The notes beneath the pieces are model-generated. The model was not told the DNA's origin. It searched no databases and worked only from the letters and a program-made list of their open reading frames with translations. The position numbers and the translations under genes are program-made. Below, in pieces: positions 8,829 through 18,307 of a stretch of DNA of 64,000 bases; the first letter of the stretch is position 1, and every line of letters begins with the position of its first letter. The DNA is taken from NCBI GenBank assembly GCA_016213785.1, contig JACQZQ010000023.1:39930-103929 (forward strand), in the 5' to 3' direction. This DNA comes from Acidobacteriota bacterium (GTDB taxonomy: Bacteria; Acidobacteriota; Blastocatellia; Chloracidobacteriales; JADJPF01).

Positions 8829-11738
8829 ATGTCCGAAATGAAGGAAAGTTTTGTCCCTAAAATATTGGCAGACTACCATCAAAATAATCGTACTGGCATC
8901 CTTACGCTTAAGCAAAAATCTATTCATAAAACTATACATGTTGAAAATGGTAATGTTGTTTTTGCTACTACTAATGTAGAGGCTGAGCAACTAGGTTCAC
9001 GACTACTTGAATGGGAATTATTAACACCCGAACAACTTATAGAAACAGATAAACTAGCTAAAGAAAATCGCCGTTTTGGAAAAAGCCTGGTAGACCTAGG
9101 TTTTTTTCAACCCTATGAACTACCTGAACTCTTTTATAGACAAACTAATAGAATTATTTTCTCTACTTTTGGTTGGAAAAATTTTGATTTTCGCTTTACC
9201 AGATGTGCACTACCAGAATATGAGGCTAAAAACTTTATTCCTATCCCTGAAATCCTATTAGAAGGAATGCGCTACTTAGAGGATATAAATTTAATCACTG
9301 AATGCTTAGGTAACTTGACCAGATCATTTAAGCTTAATATGCCTTTAGATTCTATTTACCAAAGTCTTAAACCAAACTCTTATGAAACAGAGCTTTTGGC
9401 TGGTTTAGAAAATACTGTTTTTACACCAAAAAACCTATTAGACCTACCAAATATAGAAGCAGAAACCGTAATTAAAACCTTATGCGTTCTAAATTTACTG
9501 GAAATGCTAGTAGAAACTAATACTTCATCTATAACCCCTTTAGCACCTCTAGTAGATGACCTTTCTCTACAAATGAATAGCCTATTAGTTAGCACTAAAG
9601 CACCTGACCAGGAAATTGAAAAGCCTAAAACCTCTTCACAAAATACTCTTTCTGCTTTTCCAAGCATTCCTAATGTTGTTCCTATAAATCAGTCTAATAA
9701 TGTTTCTAGGTCTGTATATAATGATTCTAACGCAGCTACAGCAGTTACTAATAGTAGCGCTTCTTTAGAACATAGAAGCGTTATGGAATTTTGTTATGAA
9801 ATAGAAAATAAAGTTAGTGCAATTAATAGAGGAGCATCTCTTTATGAAGTATTAGAAGTAGATTCTCATGCAAGTTTAGACCAAATAAAAACCGCTTATG
9901 AGAAATTAACTAAGCATTTTCATCCAAATCGTCAAAAAGAGCTATCTGTTTATAATACTGATCTTAGTACAAACCTAAATTATATAACTACAGCTATTAA
10001 ACAAGCTTACCAGATATTAATAGCTAAAGCACCTCAGCCTAGACCAGTTCAAAATACTCCATCTTCAATTAGTATTAGACCTAATGCAAATACTCTTCCT
10101 TCTATGACTAATAGTGGGGTTAGTAGAATTTCTCAAGCACCAAATCAAGCTCAACAAGTAAAACCTCTTTCTCCTCAAATCACTCCAACTACTCCTAAAC
10201 TTTTAAGTCAACAAGAGGTTATGGAGTTTTGCTATTTGATAGAAAATAAACTAAATATGATTAAAGGAGAATCTACTCACTACCAAGTATTAGAAATAGA
10301 AAGAAATGCAAGTTATGAAGCTATAGACCAAGCATATCAACAGCTAATGTTACTCTTTGATGTAAAAAAACAAGAAAACCTTTCTGCCTATGGTCTTAAT
10401 ATGAACACTCAGCTAGAAGAGATTTCTAAAGCTATTCGTTTGGCGGCTGAAGTACTTAGGGATACACAAAAGAGGCAAATTTATGATGATCGCATAGGAA
10501 AATCTCTTAGAAGAAATGCAGGACAATATTCCACAACTAGCCAAGCAGATCTTAGAAATCCTACTCCTTCTTCAATTGTTCGGCCAGAAATAAAATATCC
10601 AAATCCCCCTTTACAATCTTCACAGCCTTCACAGCCTTCACAATTTTCACAGCCCCAACAATCTTCACAGCCTTCACAGCCTTCACAATTAGACTCTAAA
10701 TATAGCGTTGCTCAAAATAAACCTGTGTCTAGCCCAATGCCTCCTTTAATGTCTGACTCAAGACTACGTAGCCAACAAGGAGGAAATATCGCTAACAATC
10801 CATCACAAAGTAGTGCTAGTTATTCAACTCCTTCATCACTTTATAATTCCTCTGCTGGGCAAAGAATTCCTAGTGAAAACCTACCAGCCCCAAGTAACCA
10901 AAGAGCTTTTAGTGAAGACCTTAACAGGTCTTCAGCAGGTACTAAAATACCGCCTATTACTAACCCTACAGGATTCCCAGCCCTTAATAGAAATTCAGGA
11001 AATGTTGACTTAAATCGTTCTAATCCTGGAAGTAAACCGTCTATTACTATAGACCCTAGCCGCAATTCTTTACCTACTTTTACTCCTATTACAGCATCAA
11101 AGGCTGCTAATCCTAGCCAAGCTCAACCTGCTCAGCCTGCTCAGCCTGCTCAGCCTGCTCAACCTGTTCAACCTGCTCAGCCTGCTCAAGCTATAAAACC
11201 TAGCCAAGCTCAGCCAGCAACTAATCCTTCTAATCCACCTGTAGCTAAAACTCCTTCTAATCCATCTAACGAACTACCTCAAGGGACTAAATCAATACCT
11301 GGTGGAAAAGGAAAAACATTTACTGCTACTGAATATTACTTAAGGTCTATTGAATTATGTGATAAAGAAAAATACACTGAAGCAATAGAATCTCTTTTAA
11401 TGGCATTAAAACTTTCTCCTAAGGATGGAGAATATTGGGCGCAACTAGCACGTGCTTATAGCAACATACCTGGCTATGAAAAAGATACTTTAGCAGCCTA
11501 CCAAAAAGCTAATGAATATGCACCTAAGGAAATTGGTTATTTATTAGAATTAGGTGATTTTTTACGTAAACATGGTTTTAAGCAAAAAGCAGCAGAAGTT
11601 TACAATGGTGTATTAAATATTCGTCCTCAAAATATAAAAGCACAAACAGCGCTTGCTGAACTTGTCCAAGAATCTAGAGAAGAGGAATCTGATACTAAAA
11701 CTAGAGGTTTTTGGTCAAAATGGCTAAAAAATAGCTAA
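8829..11738 (+). CDS. PATAN (DUF4388)-like / two degenerate J-domains / TPR protein
   Basis: A 969-residue regulatory or scaffold protein. Residues 1-150 match the DUF4388/PATAN pattern: a glycine-hydrophobic start (NNRTGILTLKQ), the GNVVFATTN segment, then a helical half with GKSLVDLGFF. Residues about 335-400 form a J-like domain (LYEVLEVDSHAS) in which the catalytic HPD is HPN. A second J-like domain (about 475-555, YQVLEIERNAS, ending KRQIYDDR) lacks HPD altogether, so neither is expected to stimulate Hsp70 in the usual way. Low-complexity linkers rich in PSQ and PAQ follow. The C-terminus (about 830-960) holds two to three TPR units. GAGGA lies 5 nt before the start. Role unknown; such proteins occur in gliding or social-motility and two-component networks. 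Confidence 0.78.
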   Translation: MSEMKESFVPKILADYHQNNRTGILTLKQKSIHKTIHVENGNVVFATTNVEAEQLGSRLLEWELLTPEQLIETDKLAKENRRFGKSLVDLGFFQPYELPELFYRQTNRIIFSTFGWKNFDFRFTRCALPEYEAKNFIPIPEILLEGMRYLEDINLITECLGNLTRSFKLNMPLDSIYQSLKPNSYETELLAGLENTVFTPKNLLDLPNIEAETVIKTLCVLNLLEMLVETNTSSITPLAPLVDDLSLQMNSLLVSTKAPDQEIEKPKTSSQNTLSAFPSIPNVVPINQSNNVSRSVYNDSNAATAVTNSSASLEHRSVMEFCYEIENKVSAINRGASLYEVLEVDSHASLDQIKTAYEKLTKHFHPNRQKELSVYNTDLSTNLNYITTAIKQAYQILIAKAPQPRPVQNTPSSISIRPNANTLPSMTNSGVSRISQAPNQAQQVKPLSPQITPTTPKLLSQQEVMEFCYLIENKLNMIKGESTHYQVLEIERNASYEAIDQAYQQLMLLFDVKKQENLSAYGLNMNTQLEEISKAIRLAAEVLRDTQKRQIYDDRIGKSLRRNAGQYSTTSQADLRNPTPSSIVRPEIKYPNPPLQSSQPSQPSQFSQPQQSSQPSQPSQLDSKYSVAQNKPVSSPMPPLMSDSRLRSQQGGNIANNPSQSSASYSTPSSLYNSSAGQRIPSENLPAPSNQRAFSEDLNRSSAGTKIPPITNPTGFPALNRNSGNVDLNRSNPGSKPSITIDPSRNSLPTFTPITASKAANPSQAQPAQPAQPAQPAQPVQPAQPAQAIKPSQAQPATNPSNPPVAKTPSNPSNELPQGTKSIPGGKGKTFTATEYYLRSIELCDKEKYTEAIESLLMALKLSPKDGEYWAQLARAYSNIPGYEKDTLAAYQKANEYAPKEIGYLLELGDFLRKHGFKQKAAEVYNGVLNIRPQNIKAQTALAELVQESREEESDTKTRGFWSKWLKNS

Positions 11739-11876
11739 CCATTATTTTAGATTCCAGCATTTTATCAATAAAAGCCTTTATATTTGGCATAGTAAGCTTG
11801 CTGTTTAGCCACTGTTTATTTATAATAGCCGAGTTTTTTACCAATCCAATACAAACATAGTTATTTTGATAATCTT

Positions 11877-11963
11877 GGAAAGGTGGCTGAGTGGTTTAAA
11901 GCAACGGTCTTGAAAACCGTCGTAGGTTTACGCCTACCGTGAGTTCGAATCTCACCCTTTCCG
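11877..11963 (+). tRNA. tRNA-Ser (anticodon TGA)
   Basis: An 87-nt class II tRNA. The acceptor stem GGAAAGG pairs with CCTTTCC with G as discriminator. The D-arm reads GGCTGAGTGG and the anticodon TGA is at 11911-11913 in loop CTTGAAA. A long variable arm and a T-arm with GTTCGAATC follow. CCA is not encoded. It reads UCA codons and is an ordinary tRNA-Ser, not tRNA-Sec (which would carry TCA). Confidence 0.97.
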
Positions 11964-12014
11964 TCAATCAACCCAATCATCTAACTCACACAAAATAAAT
12001 ATCCTACATCTAAA

Positions 12015-12608
12015 TTAAGTCTTAGATAAATCTAAAAGTTTTAGTTCTGGTGCTTGATAGTTTTCAAATTGCTCTAATAGCTTTTCTGGTTCACTATCTG
12101 TTAAGACGAGTACTCTACACTCTGGTTTAACAAACTTTTCTTTAACACTATGATCAATAAACTCAATCAGCTTATCATAATAGTTACAAATATTTAGTAA
12201 ACCGCAAGGCTTAGTATGTATACTAAGCTGACCCCAAGTTAAAACCTCAAAAAATTCTTCAAAAGTCCCAAAACCGCCTGGAAGCGCAATAAAGCCATCT
12301 GAAAGCTCAGCCATTAAAGCTTTTCTTTCATGCATTGAGTTAACTATTTTTAGTTCAGATAAACCTGGGTGAGCAAGCTCTTTTTCAACCATAAAGCTAG
12401 GAATAACACCTATTACATTTCCACCTTCTTTAAGCACAGCACTTGCAACTTCTCCCATTATTCCAACACTTGCACCACCATAAACTAGCCCAATATTTTT
12501 TTTTGCCATTAAATAACCTAGTTCTTGTGCAGCCTTAACATATCTAGGGTTTGCACCTACGCTTGAACCACAAAAAACACAAATTCGTTTCATATTTTTA
12601 TTTTCCAC
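12015..12608 (-). CDS. LOG family protein (TIGR00730-type nucleotide phosphoribohydrolase)
   Basis: A 197-residue Rossmann-like enzyme of the lysine-decarboxylase-like/LOG family. The best-studied members hydrolyse cytokinin riboside monophosphate or other purine nucleotides at the N-glycosidic bond. The family signatures are intact: SMHERK (residues 91-96) and PGGFGTFEE (110-118), which build the phosphate and catalytic site. Length is typical. The GTG start at 12608 could be replaced by the ATG five codons later (12593), because neither has a strong ribosome site. It follows the acetyltransferase gene with a 4-bp gap and probably shares its transcript. The substrate in this organism is not known. 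Confidence 0.9.
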   Translation of the reverse strand: MENKNMKRICVFCGSSVGANPRYVKAAQELGYLMAKKNIGLVYGGASVGIMGEVASAVLKEGGNVIGVIPSFMVEKELAHPGLSELKIVNSMHERKALMAELSDGFIALPGGFGTFEEFFEVLTWGQLSIHTKPCGLLNICNYYDKLIEFIDHSVKEKFVKPECRVLVLTDSEPEKLLEQFENYQAPELKLLDLSKT

Positions 12609-12612
12609 TCTA

Positions 12613-13848
12613 CTAAAAATATTCTTGTAAAAAGGGTTTAGGCTGTTCTAAAGCCTTATCTAACCAATCAACTACTGATAAATCATTAACAGTAATTAAC
12701 CCTAGAAAATAAGCTTTCTTTACACTTAAAGTCCCTGCATAAATTTGAGAAAAAACATCTATAGAAAGACTAATACAGGCTTTCTTTAAGGAATCTACAG
12801 GTTTTACATCTATTTTCCCATCAAGTAAAGTAATTTGGAAAAACCCATTATTTTCAGCTATTTGTTCATCTTTAATTGATAGAGTTGCTGTTGCAGTTAC
12901 GTTATTATAATTAATCCGCGCTTTAAGAGCTTTTTCTACATCCAAAACCCGTAACATATAGCTAAATCCATAATTTCCTGTCTTAGAAACTAGCCCGTCT
13001 AGTATTGGTCTTTCTATATCACGAGGATCTTTTAAGATATAGTGAAATCCTTCATCAACCTGCGCCCAATACCTTATGGTAGAAACTTGATCAGATAAAC
13101 TACCAATAAACCCTAGCAAGCCCTGATAACTATAGTGGTCATCATAAATTAGCTCATCTATAACTATCTCTTGATTAAATATAGTTTCTTTAACCTTAAA
13201 TTCAAAAAATATATAACCTGTTATTTTGCCTTCTGTTTTATAGACAAATAAAAGTGTTTCTTTATTTTGAACACTTTTTAATTTACTTTCCCACACTTTA
13301 ATTGAGCGCTCAGCTAAACAATTATTTTTTTCTACAAATCGTTGATAGCACTCTGTTAGTTCTCTTAAGTCGCTTTCTTGAAAACGACTAACATTTTTAC
13401 GTGTCTCATAATTAGGTATGCTACTAGAGCTAACTCTATACTCAATTAGCTCACCTATTGCTCCCCAACCAAGTTTTCTATAAAAATCATAGCGAAATGG
13501 GTAAAGTATTGACACTACATAACCTTGTTCTCGCCCTCGTCTAATAGCTTCAATACATAGCTTTGAAGCATAACCACGACGACGAGAATCTAGACCATTT
13601 GCAACACCAGCAATTCCTAACATTGAAAGTTCTATACCGCCTAACCAAATTTTATAAGGAATTGCACTAAGTACTGCAACTATTTTGCTATCATCTTCTC
13701 CAATCAAAACATCTTCTTCAAGTTTACGCCTAGGGTGTTCTAAATAAAGTCTTTTCCTTTCTTCATAAGGAAAACCCGATGGAAAAGACTCACATCCCAT
13801 TCGAGTAATTATATCTATATCTTCTTTTGTTGCTGTTCTAACTTTCAT
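12613..13848 (-). CDS. Eis-like GNAT N-acetyltransferase with SCP2-like C-terminal domain
   Basis: A 411-residue protein with the tripartite Eis layout. The N-terminal GNAT fold carries the acetyl-CoA motif region LDSRRRGYASKLC and YDFYRKLGWG (about residues 75-135). A second degenerate GNAT-like region follows. The C-terminal SCP2/sterol-carrier-like domain (about 300-405) ends at a terminal carboxylate (LQEYF), which contributes to catalysis in Eis proteins. Eis enzymes acetylate aminoglycosides or lysines; the natural substrate here cannot be read. The gene sits 44 bp after uvrA and 4 bp before the LOG gene on the same strand, so it looks like the middle gene of a three-gene transcript. 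Confidence 0.88.
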   Translation of the reverse strand: MKVRTATKEDIDIITRMGCESFPSGFPYEERKRLYLEHPRRKLEEDVLIGEDDSKIVAVLSAIPYKIWLGGIELSMLGIAGVANGLDSRRRGYASKLCIEAIRRGREQGYVVSILYPFRYDFYRKLGWGAIGELIEYRVSSSSIPNYETRKNVSRFQESDLRELTECYQRFVEKNNCLAERSIKVWESKLKSVQNKETLLFVYKTEGKITGYIFFEFKVKETIFNQEIVIDELIYDDHYSYQGLLGFIGSLSDQVSTIRYWAQVDEGFHYILKDPRDIERPILDGLVSKTGNYGFSYMLRVLDVEKALKARINYNNVTATATLSIKDEQIAENNGFFQITLLDGKIDVKPVDSLKKACISLSIDVFSQIYAGTLSVKKAYFLGLITVNDLSVVDWLDKALEQPKPFLQEYF

Positions 13849-13892
13849 TTTACTTTTCCTAATATTTTTCCTAGAGTTTTTGTATTATTTAT

Positions 13893-16745
13893 TTAAACTT
13901 TTTGTAATGCGTTTTGCAAATGTTCACGCAAAAATTCCCCTGTATAAGAATCTTCTCTTTCCATAATTTCTTCAGGCCGTCCTTTTGCAACTATATAACC
14001 ACCTTGATCGCCTCCCTCAGGCCCTAAATCAATTATCCAATCTGCTGTTTTAATTACATCTAAGTTATGCTCAATAATTACAATTGTTGCACCTGCATCA
14101 ATCAGCCTACGAAAACATACTAGTAATTTGTTAATATCATCAAAATGTAGTCCTGTAGTTGGTTCATCAAAAATAAATAAAGTACGCTCACTAGTACGCT
14201 TTGCCAAATAAGAAGCTAATTTGACTCTTTGGGCTTCTCCTCCTGAAAGTGTAGTAGCTGATTGACCTAGGCGTAAATATCCTAGTCCAACATCATCAAG
14301 CACTCTAAGCTTGTTAGAAATTCGAGGGACACTGGAGAAAAAGCTCATTGCTTCTCTAACAGTTAGCTGTAAAACTTCATGGATATTACGGTTACGATAT
14401 TTTATTTCTAATAAACTAGACTTAAACCTAGTTCCTTTACATTCCTCACAAACTAGCTCAACATCAGCTAAAAACTGCATCTCAACCGTTATAGTTCCAT
14501 CTCCTTGACAAGTCTCACAACGCCCTCCAGGAACATTAAAACTAAAATGACTAGCATCATAGCCATGCGATTTTGCTTCTTTTGTAGAAGCAAATACTTC
14601 TCTAATTACATCATAAACCTTAATATAAGTTACTGGATTAGAGCGAGGAGTTCGACCTATAGGGGATTGATCTACTAAGATAGCTTCTGATAGAAATTTC
14701 CCTCCCTCAATTTTTTTACAAGCCCCTGCTTTTTCTTGCCATTCGCCACGCTCTTTTTTAAGACCTGCATAAATTACATTATGAACAAGCGTTGATTTTC
14801 CAGACCCAGAAACACCTGTAATACAAGTCATTACACCTAAGGGAATTTCTACGTCAATATTTTTTAAGTTATGTTCATTTGCCCCAAGTATTAAAAGCTT
14901 TTTATCACCTATAGGTCGGCGTAACTTAGGAATCTTAACTTCTAGTTCACTACGAAGATATTTTGCAGTTAAAGAATTTTCCTGCTTAAGCATTTTTGCT
15001 AGTGAGCCTTCAAAAACTATTTCTCCTCCAAATTCACCAGCACCTAAACCCACATCAATCACATAATCAGCAGCTTTTATCATTGCTACTTCATGTTCAA
15101 CCACTAAAACAGTGTTACCTATGTCTCGCAAGTTCTTTAATATATTAATTAAGCGCTCATTATCACGTGGATGTAACCCTATACTAGGTTCATCTAAAAC
15201 ATAAAGTGCCCCAACTAGACTTGAGCCTAAGTTTGTAGCAAGTTGAATACGTTGTGCTTCGCCCCCTGAAAGAGTACTAGCAAGTCGGTCTAAAGTAAGA
15301 TACTCTAACCCTACATCAAGTAAAAATCGTAACCGTCTCCTAATCTCTAAAAGTAGCCTCTCGGCAATAGTTAATTCCATTTCAGTAAGTAAAAGCTTAT
15401 CAAAAAACTCTGCTGCTTTACTAACGCTAAGTGAAAGTACTTCTGTAATAGCTTTATTATCAACTTTTACATTACGAGCCTCTTGGCGAAGCCGTCCACC
15501 ACCACAGTCAATACAAGTGCTATAACCCCTATATTTACTTAATAAAACCCTAATATGTAGCTTATATTTTTTAGTTTCAAGCCATTCAAAAAAGCCTCTA
15601 ACACCCATCCATTTAGCTTTTTTATTTCCTTGAATAATTAAATTTTGTTGTTCTTGGGTTAATAAATGAAATGGAACATTTAAGGGAATATTTGACGCTT
15701 TACAAAACTCTTTTAATTCCTCTAAAGCCCAATCATATTGAGCTTTAGACCAAGGTTCTATAGCATTATCAGCTAGGCTTAAATGTTTATTAGGAATAAC
15801 TAAATCTAGGTCTACTCCAACCGTGTTTCCAAAACCTTGACAAGTAGGACAAGCACCATAAGGATTATTAAAAGAAAATAATCTTGGTTCAGGTATTGGA
15901 TAAACTACGCTACACGACTTACATTCAAATTGATCGCTAAAATAAAATTCCTTTGTGGCTAAAGCGTCTGTTGCTAAAGTACAAATAAGCACTTGACCAT
16001 TACTAGCTTGATAACAGGTTTCTATAGAATCAATTAGGCGTTGTCTAATATCATTTTTTATAGCTAAACGATCTACTAAAACATAAACACCAATCAAGGT
16101 TTCGCCTAAAAAACTTTCTGGTGTTTGCAATTCAATAACGTTGCCATTTTGATAAAGTCTTGTAAAACCCCTTTGCATCAGACTCATTAAATGAGCTTGA
16201 ACACTTTTAAGTTGATCTTTTTTTCCCTTAGTAGTCTTACTAGTTTCTGATTCAATTAATGCAGGAAAGACGACATAAAACCTTGTTCCAGAAGGCAGTT
16301 TTAATATTTGATCGGCTATACTCTCAGGAGTATCTCGTTTAACTATTTGCTCACAACGTGGGCAATAGGTTTTTCCAATACGTGCATAGAATAGACGCAA
16401 ATAATCAAAAATCTCTGTTTGTGTTGCTACAGTCGAGCGAGGGTTACGTGAGCTATTTTTTTGGCTAATTGCAATAGCTGGACAAATCCCTATTACCTCA
16501 TCAACATCAGGTTTGTCCATTCTTTCTAAAAACTGACGCGCATAGGCTGAAAGTGATTCTACATAACGGCGCTGCCCTTCAGCATATATAGTATCAAAAG
16601 CTAAGGAAGTCTTCCCAGATCCTGATACTCCTGTTACTACAGTTAATTTATTTAAATAAATATCCACACTGATATTCTTAAGGTTATGTACTTTTGCCCC
16701 TCTGACAATTATACGTTCTGCCAAATTTTGTGTCTTGTTATTCAT
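13893..16745 (-). CDS. uvrA: Excinuclease ABC subunit A
   Basis: UvrA is the damage-recognition ATPase of nucleotide excision repair and acts as a cytoplasmic dimer with UvrB. At 950 residues it has family length. Both ABC halves are present, with Walker A GVSGSGKTS near residue 38 and GVSGSGKST near residue 645, and signatures LSGGEAQRIQLA and LSGGEAQRVKLA. Zinc-binding cysteine pairs are visible (CPRC, CKSC with CPTC, and CETC with CEEC). ATG at 16745; no strong ribosome site was noted. It heads the run with the Eis-like and LOG genes. No odd features. Confidence 0.98.
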   Translation of the reverse strand: MNNKTQNLAERIIVRGAKVHNLKNISVDIYLNKLTVVTGVSGSGKTSLAFDTIYAEGQRRYVESLSAYARQFLERMDKPDVDEVIGICPAIAISQKNSSRNPRSTVATQTEIFDYLRLFYARIGKTYCPRCEQIVKRDTPESIADQILKLPSGTRFYVVFPALIESETSKTTKGKKDQLKSVQAHLMSLMQRGFTRLYQNGNVIELQTPESFLGETLIGVYVLVDRLAIKNDIRQRLIDSIETCYQASNGQVLICTLATDALATKEFYFSDQFECKSCSVVYPIPEPRLFSFNNPYGACPTCQGFGNTVGVDLDLVIPNKHLSLADNAIEPWSKAQYDWALEELKEFCKASNIPLNVPFHLLTQEQQNLIIQGNKKAKWMGVRGFFEWLETKKYKLHIRVLLSKYRGYSTCIDCGGGRLRQEARNVKVDNKAITEVLSLSVSKAAEFFDKLLLTEMELTIAERLLLEIRRRLRFLLDVGLEYLTLDRLASTLSGGEAQRIQLATNLGSSLVGALYVLDEPSIGLHPRDNERLINILKNLRDIGNTVLVVEHEVAMIKAADYVIDVGLGAGEFGGEIVFEGSLAKMLKQENSLTAKYLRSELEVKIPKLRRPIGDKKLLILGANEHNLKNIDVEIPLGVMTCITGVSGSGKSTLVHNVIYAGLKKERGEWQEKAGACKKIEGGKFLSEAILVDQSPIGRTPRSNPVTYIKVYDVIREVFASTKEAKSHGYDASHFSFNVPGGRCETCQGDGTITVEMQFLADVELVCEECKGTRFKSSLLEIKYRNRNIHEVLQLTVREAMSFFSSVPRISNKLRVLDDVGLGYLRLGQSATTLSGGEAQRVKLASYLAKRTSERTLFIFDEPTTGLHFDDINKLLVCFRRLIDAGATIVIIEHNLDVIKTADWIIDLGPEGGDQGGYIVAKGRPEEIMEREDSYTGEFLREHLQNALQKV

Positions 16746-17155
16746 CTTAATAATAGTCTGATTGTATTAAATTTTCTTAAGTAAGCCAAATTATAAGCAT
16801 AACACAGCCTAAAAAAAGTGTAATTCCTAATTAGCGCAATTTGTCCGAAACTCGATTAATACAAGCTTTATCAGTAGCTATAAACTTATTTTTCTTATTA
16901 TTTAAGTTCTTAAACTAACCTTAAAACTCAAAACATCACTTAAGAAAAATTTTAATTAAAGGCTAAATTTATAATTAGATTATTTTTATTTGTTTTTTGT
17001 TAATAGCAGCTATGACTATCTTGTTTTTTGCAAACAAGCTAAAATGGCAAATCATAAATCAATCCTATTAAAATTTTACATAAATCTGACTAATAACTTG
17101 TCTCGTACTTGTTTAGTAAAAAGACGAGTGCTTTAATGTTTTTCAGGAGGAAAAA
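16746..17155. other. Divergent intergenic region between uvrA and the desaturase gene
   Basis: 410 bp, AT-rich, holding the promoters of uvrA (leftward) and the desaturase gene (rightward). No SOS-box-like palindrome was recognised. A small stem CTCGT/ACGAG lies in the desaturase leader just before an excellent AGGAGG ribosome site (about 17145-17150). Confidence 0.5.
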
Positions 17156-18004
17156 ATGAACCCGAATTTAGATCTAGATAAGTTCATTGAAAAGTCCGGC
17201 CCACTTGATCTAAGCGGTATTGATTGGTCAAAAGCTAAAGAGCAACCTCTTTCTGAATCTGAATTACGTTGTATCCATTACATGCTTGATATAGAAACTT
17301 ATACTATCGCATATTTAAGAGATTTAGTTAACAGCAAAGCTATTGACCAAGATTCTGATATGGCTGAATTTATTGCCTGTTGGGCATATGAAGAAGCTTT
17401 TCATAGCCGCGCCTTAGAACGATTTTTAAGAGAAGCTGGTGTAGAATTAGATCCTAATCGTAAACCTAGCTATCAACGTCCTGAACGGCTATCTGAAACT
17501 CTTAGAGATATTGGGGCAACATTGCTTTCTCGCATTTTTCCAGATTTTACTACAGTGTATCTAACCTGGGGAGCAATCCAAGAATTAACAACCTTAAATG
17601 GTTATAACAATGTTGCTCGTAAAAGTAAAAACACAGTTTTAGTAGAAGTTTTACGTAGGATAATGCGTGATGAAGCAAGACATTTTGGTTTTTATTATAA
17701 TAAAGCTATGCGTAGGCTTTCAGATTCACCTAAAGCTCAACGCTTAACTTCATTAATGGTAAAAACCTTTTGGAGACCTGTAGGTTCTGGTATTAAAACT
17801 GACGAAGATGTAGCATTTATCATTGCCTATGCTTTTGGCGATGAACAAGGACAAAAGGCTGTACGCCAGATAGATAGTACTATATCTAAACTACCTGGGT
17901 TGGAATGGTTTAATCGTATGCAGTTACATGCAAAACAAAGCTGTGAACTCTTTATGGAGCAAGCACCTTGGAAAATAAATGGGACTATGGAACAAATGTC
18001 TTAA
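17156..18004 (+). CDS. Soluble diiron acyl-ACP desaturase-like protein
   Basis: A 282-residue all-helical ferritin-like protein with a complete carboxylate-bridged diiron site. Glu47 (DIETY), Glu80-x2-His83 (EEAFH), Glu143 (IQELT) and Glu173-x2-His176 (DEARH) have the spacing of acyl-ACP desaturases. These soluble enzymes use O2 and electrons from ferredoxin to place a double bond in an acyl chain carried on ACP. Bacterial homologues are DesA-like, and the true substrate may differ. An AGGAGG site immediately precedes the ATG. The 78-residue gene at 18035 follows within 30 bp, and a strong terminator after it defines a two-gene transcript. A membrane-type desaturase occurs separately at 56884. 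Confidence 0.85.
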   Translation: MNPNLDLDKFIEKSGPLDLSGIDWSKAKEQPLSESELRCIHYMLDIETYTIAYLRDLVNSKAIDQDSDMAEFIACWAYEEAFHSRALERFLREAGVELDPNRKPSYQRPERLSETLRDIGATLLSRIFPDFTTVYLTWGAIQELTTLNGYNNVARKSKNTVLVEVLRRIMRDEARHFGFYYNKAMRRLSDSPKAQRLTSLMVKTFWRPVGSGIKTDEDVAFIIAYAFGDEQGQKAVRQIDSTISKLPGLEWFNRMQLHAKQSCELFMEQAPWKINGTMEQMS

Positions 18005-18034
18005 AGTTTTATTTGTCCTTAGTTTCTTAACACT

Positions 18035-18271
18035 ATGAAATATTCTCCTCTTGAGCCTAAAAAAACGGCTGCTTATGCTACAGATGTGCAAACCCCTGTA
18101 GATGTAGGGGATGTCATTAGATTAGAACATAGTGATGGAATATTTTTTGCTGAAATAATAGGGATTGAAACAGGAGATGCAGGCGAAACATTATTTTTTC
18201 AATATATTAACCCTCAAACAGAATTTGAATCAGCCCCTGTTTTTTTAGTAAAGCGCCCTTTTTACGATTAA
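18035..18271 (+). CDS. Small conserved-looking hypothetical protein after the desaturase
   Basis: A 78-residue acidic soluble protein with no recognised family. The composition suggests a small beta-barrel (VDVGDVIRLEHSDGIFFAEI, then ETLFFQYINP). It lies 30 bp after the desaturase stop and directly before the shared terminator, so co-expression is likely. A role as partner or stability factor for the desaturase is only a guess. No signal peptide or cysteine. Confidence 0.65.
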   Translation: MKYSPLEPKKTAAYATDVQTPVDVGDVIRLEHSDGIFFAEIIGIETGDAGETLFFQYINPQTEFESAPVFLVKRPFYD

Positions 18272-18276
18272 GTAAT

Positions 18277-18307
18277 AAGCCCAGAACATTGCTCTGGGCT
18301 TAGCTTT
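18277..18307 (+). terminator. Rho-independent terminator of the desaturase transcript
   Basis: The stem AAGCCCAGA/TCTGGGCTT (18277-18285 and 18293-18301) has loop ACATTGC and is followed by AGCTTTTT. It sits between convergent genes and ends at the stop of the minus-strand gene. Confidence 0.88.

Noticed and set aside
10620..10690. Repeat clusters (9-bp units) as a CRISPR array
   Set aside because: The units are contiguous, short and in frame, encoding PSQ/PAQ linkers; no unique spacers separate them. No cas gene or array was seen anywhere in the window.
11877..11963. tRNA-Ser considered as a possible tRNA-Sec
   Set aside because: The anticodon is TGA, not TCA, and the acceptor/T arms have ordinary lengths, so it is a standard serine tRNA.
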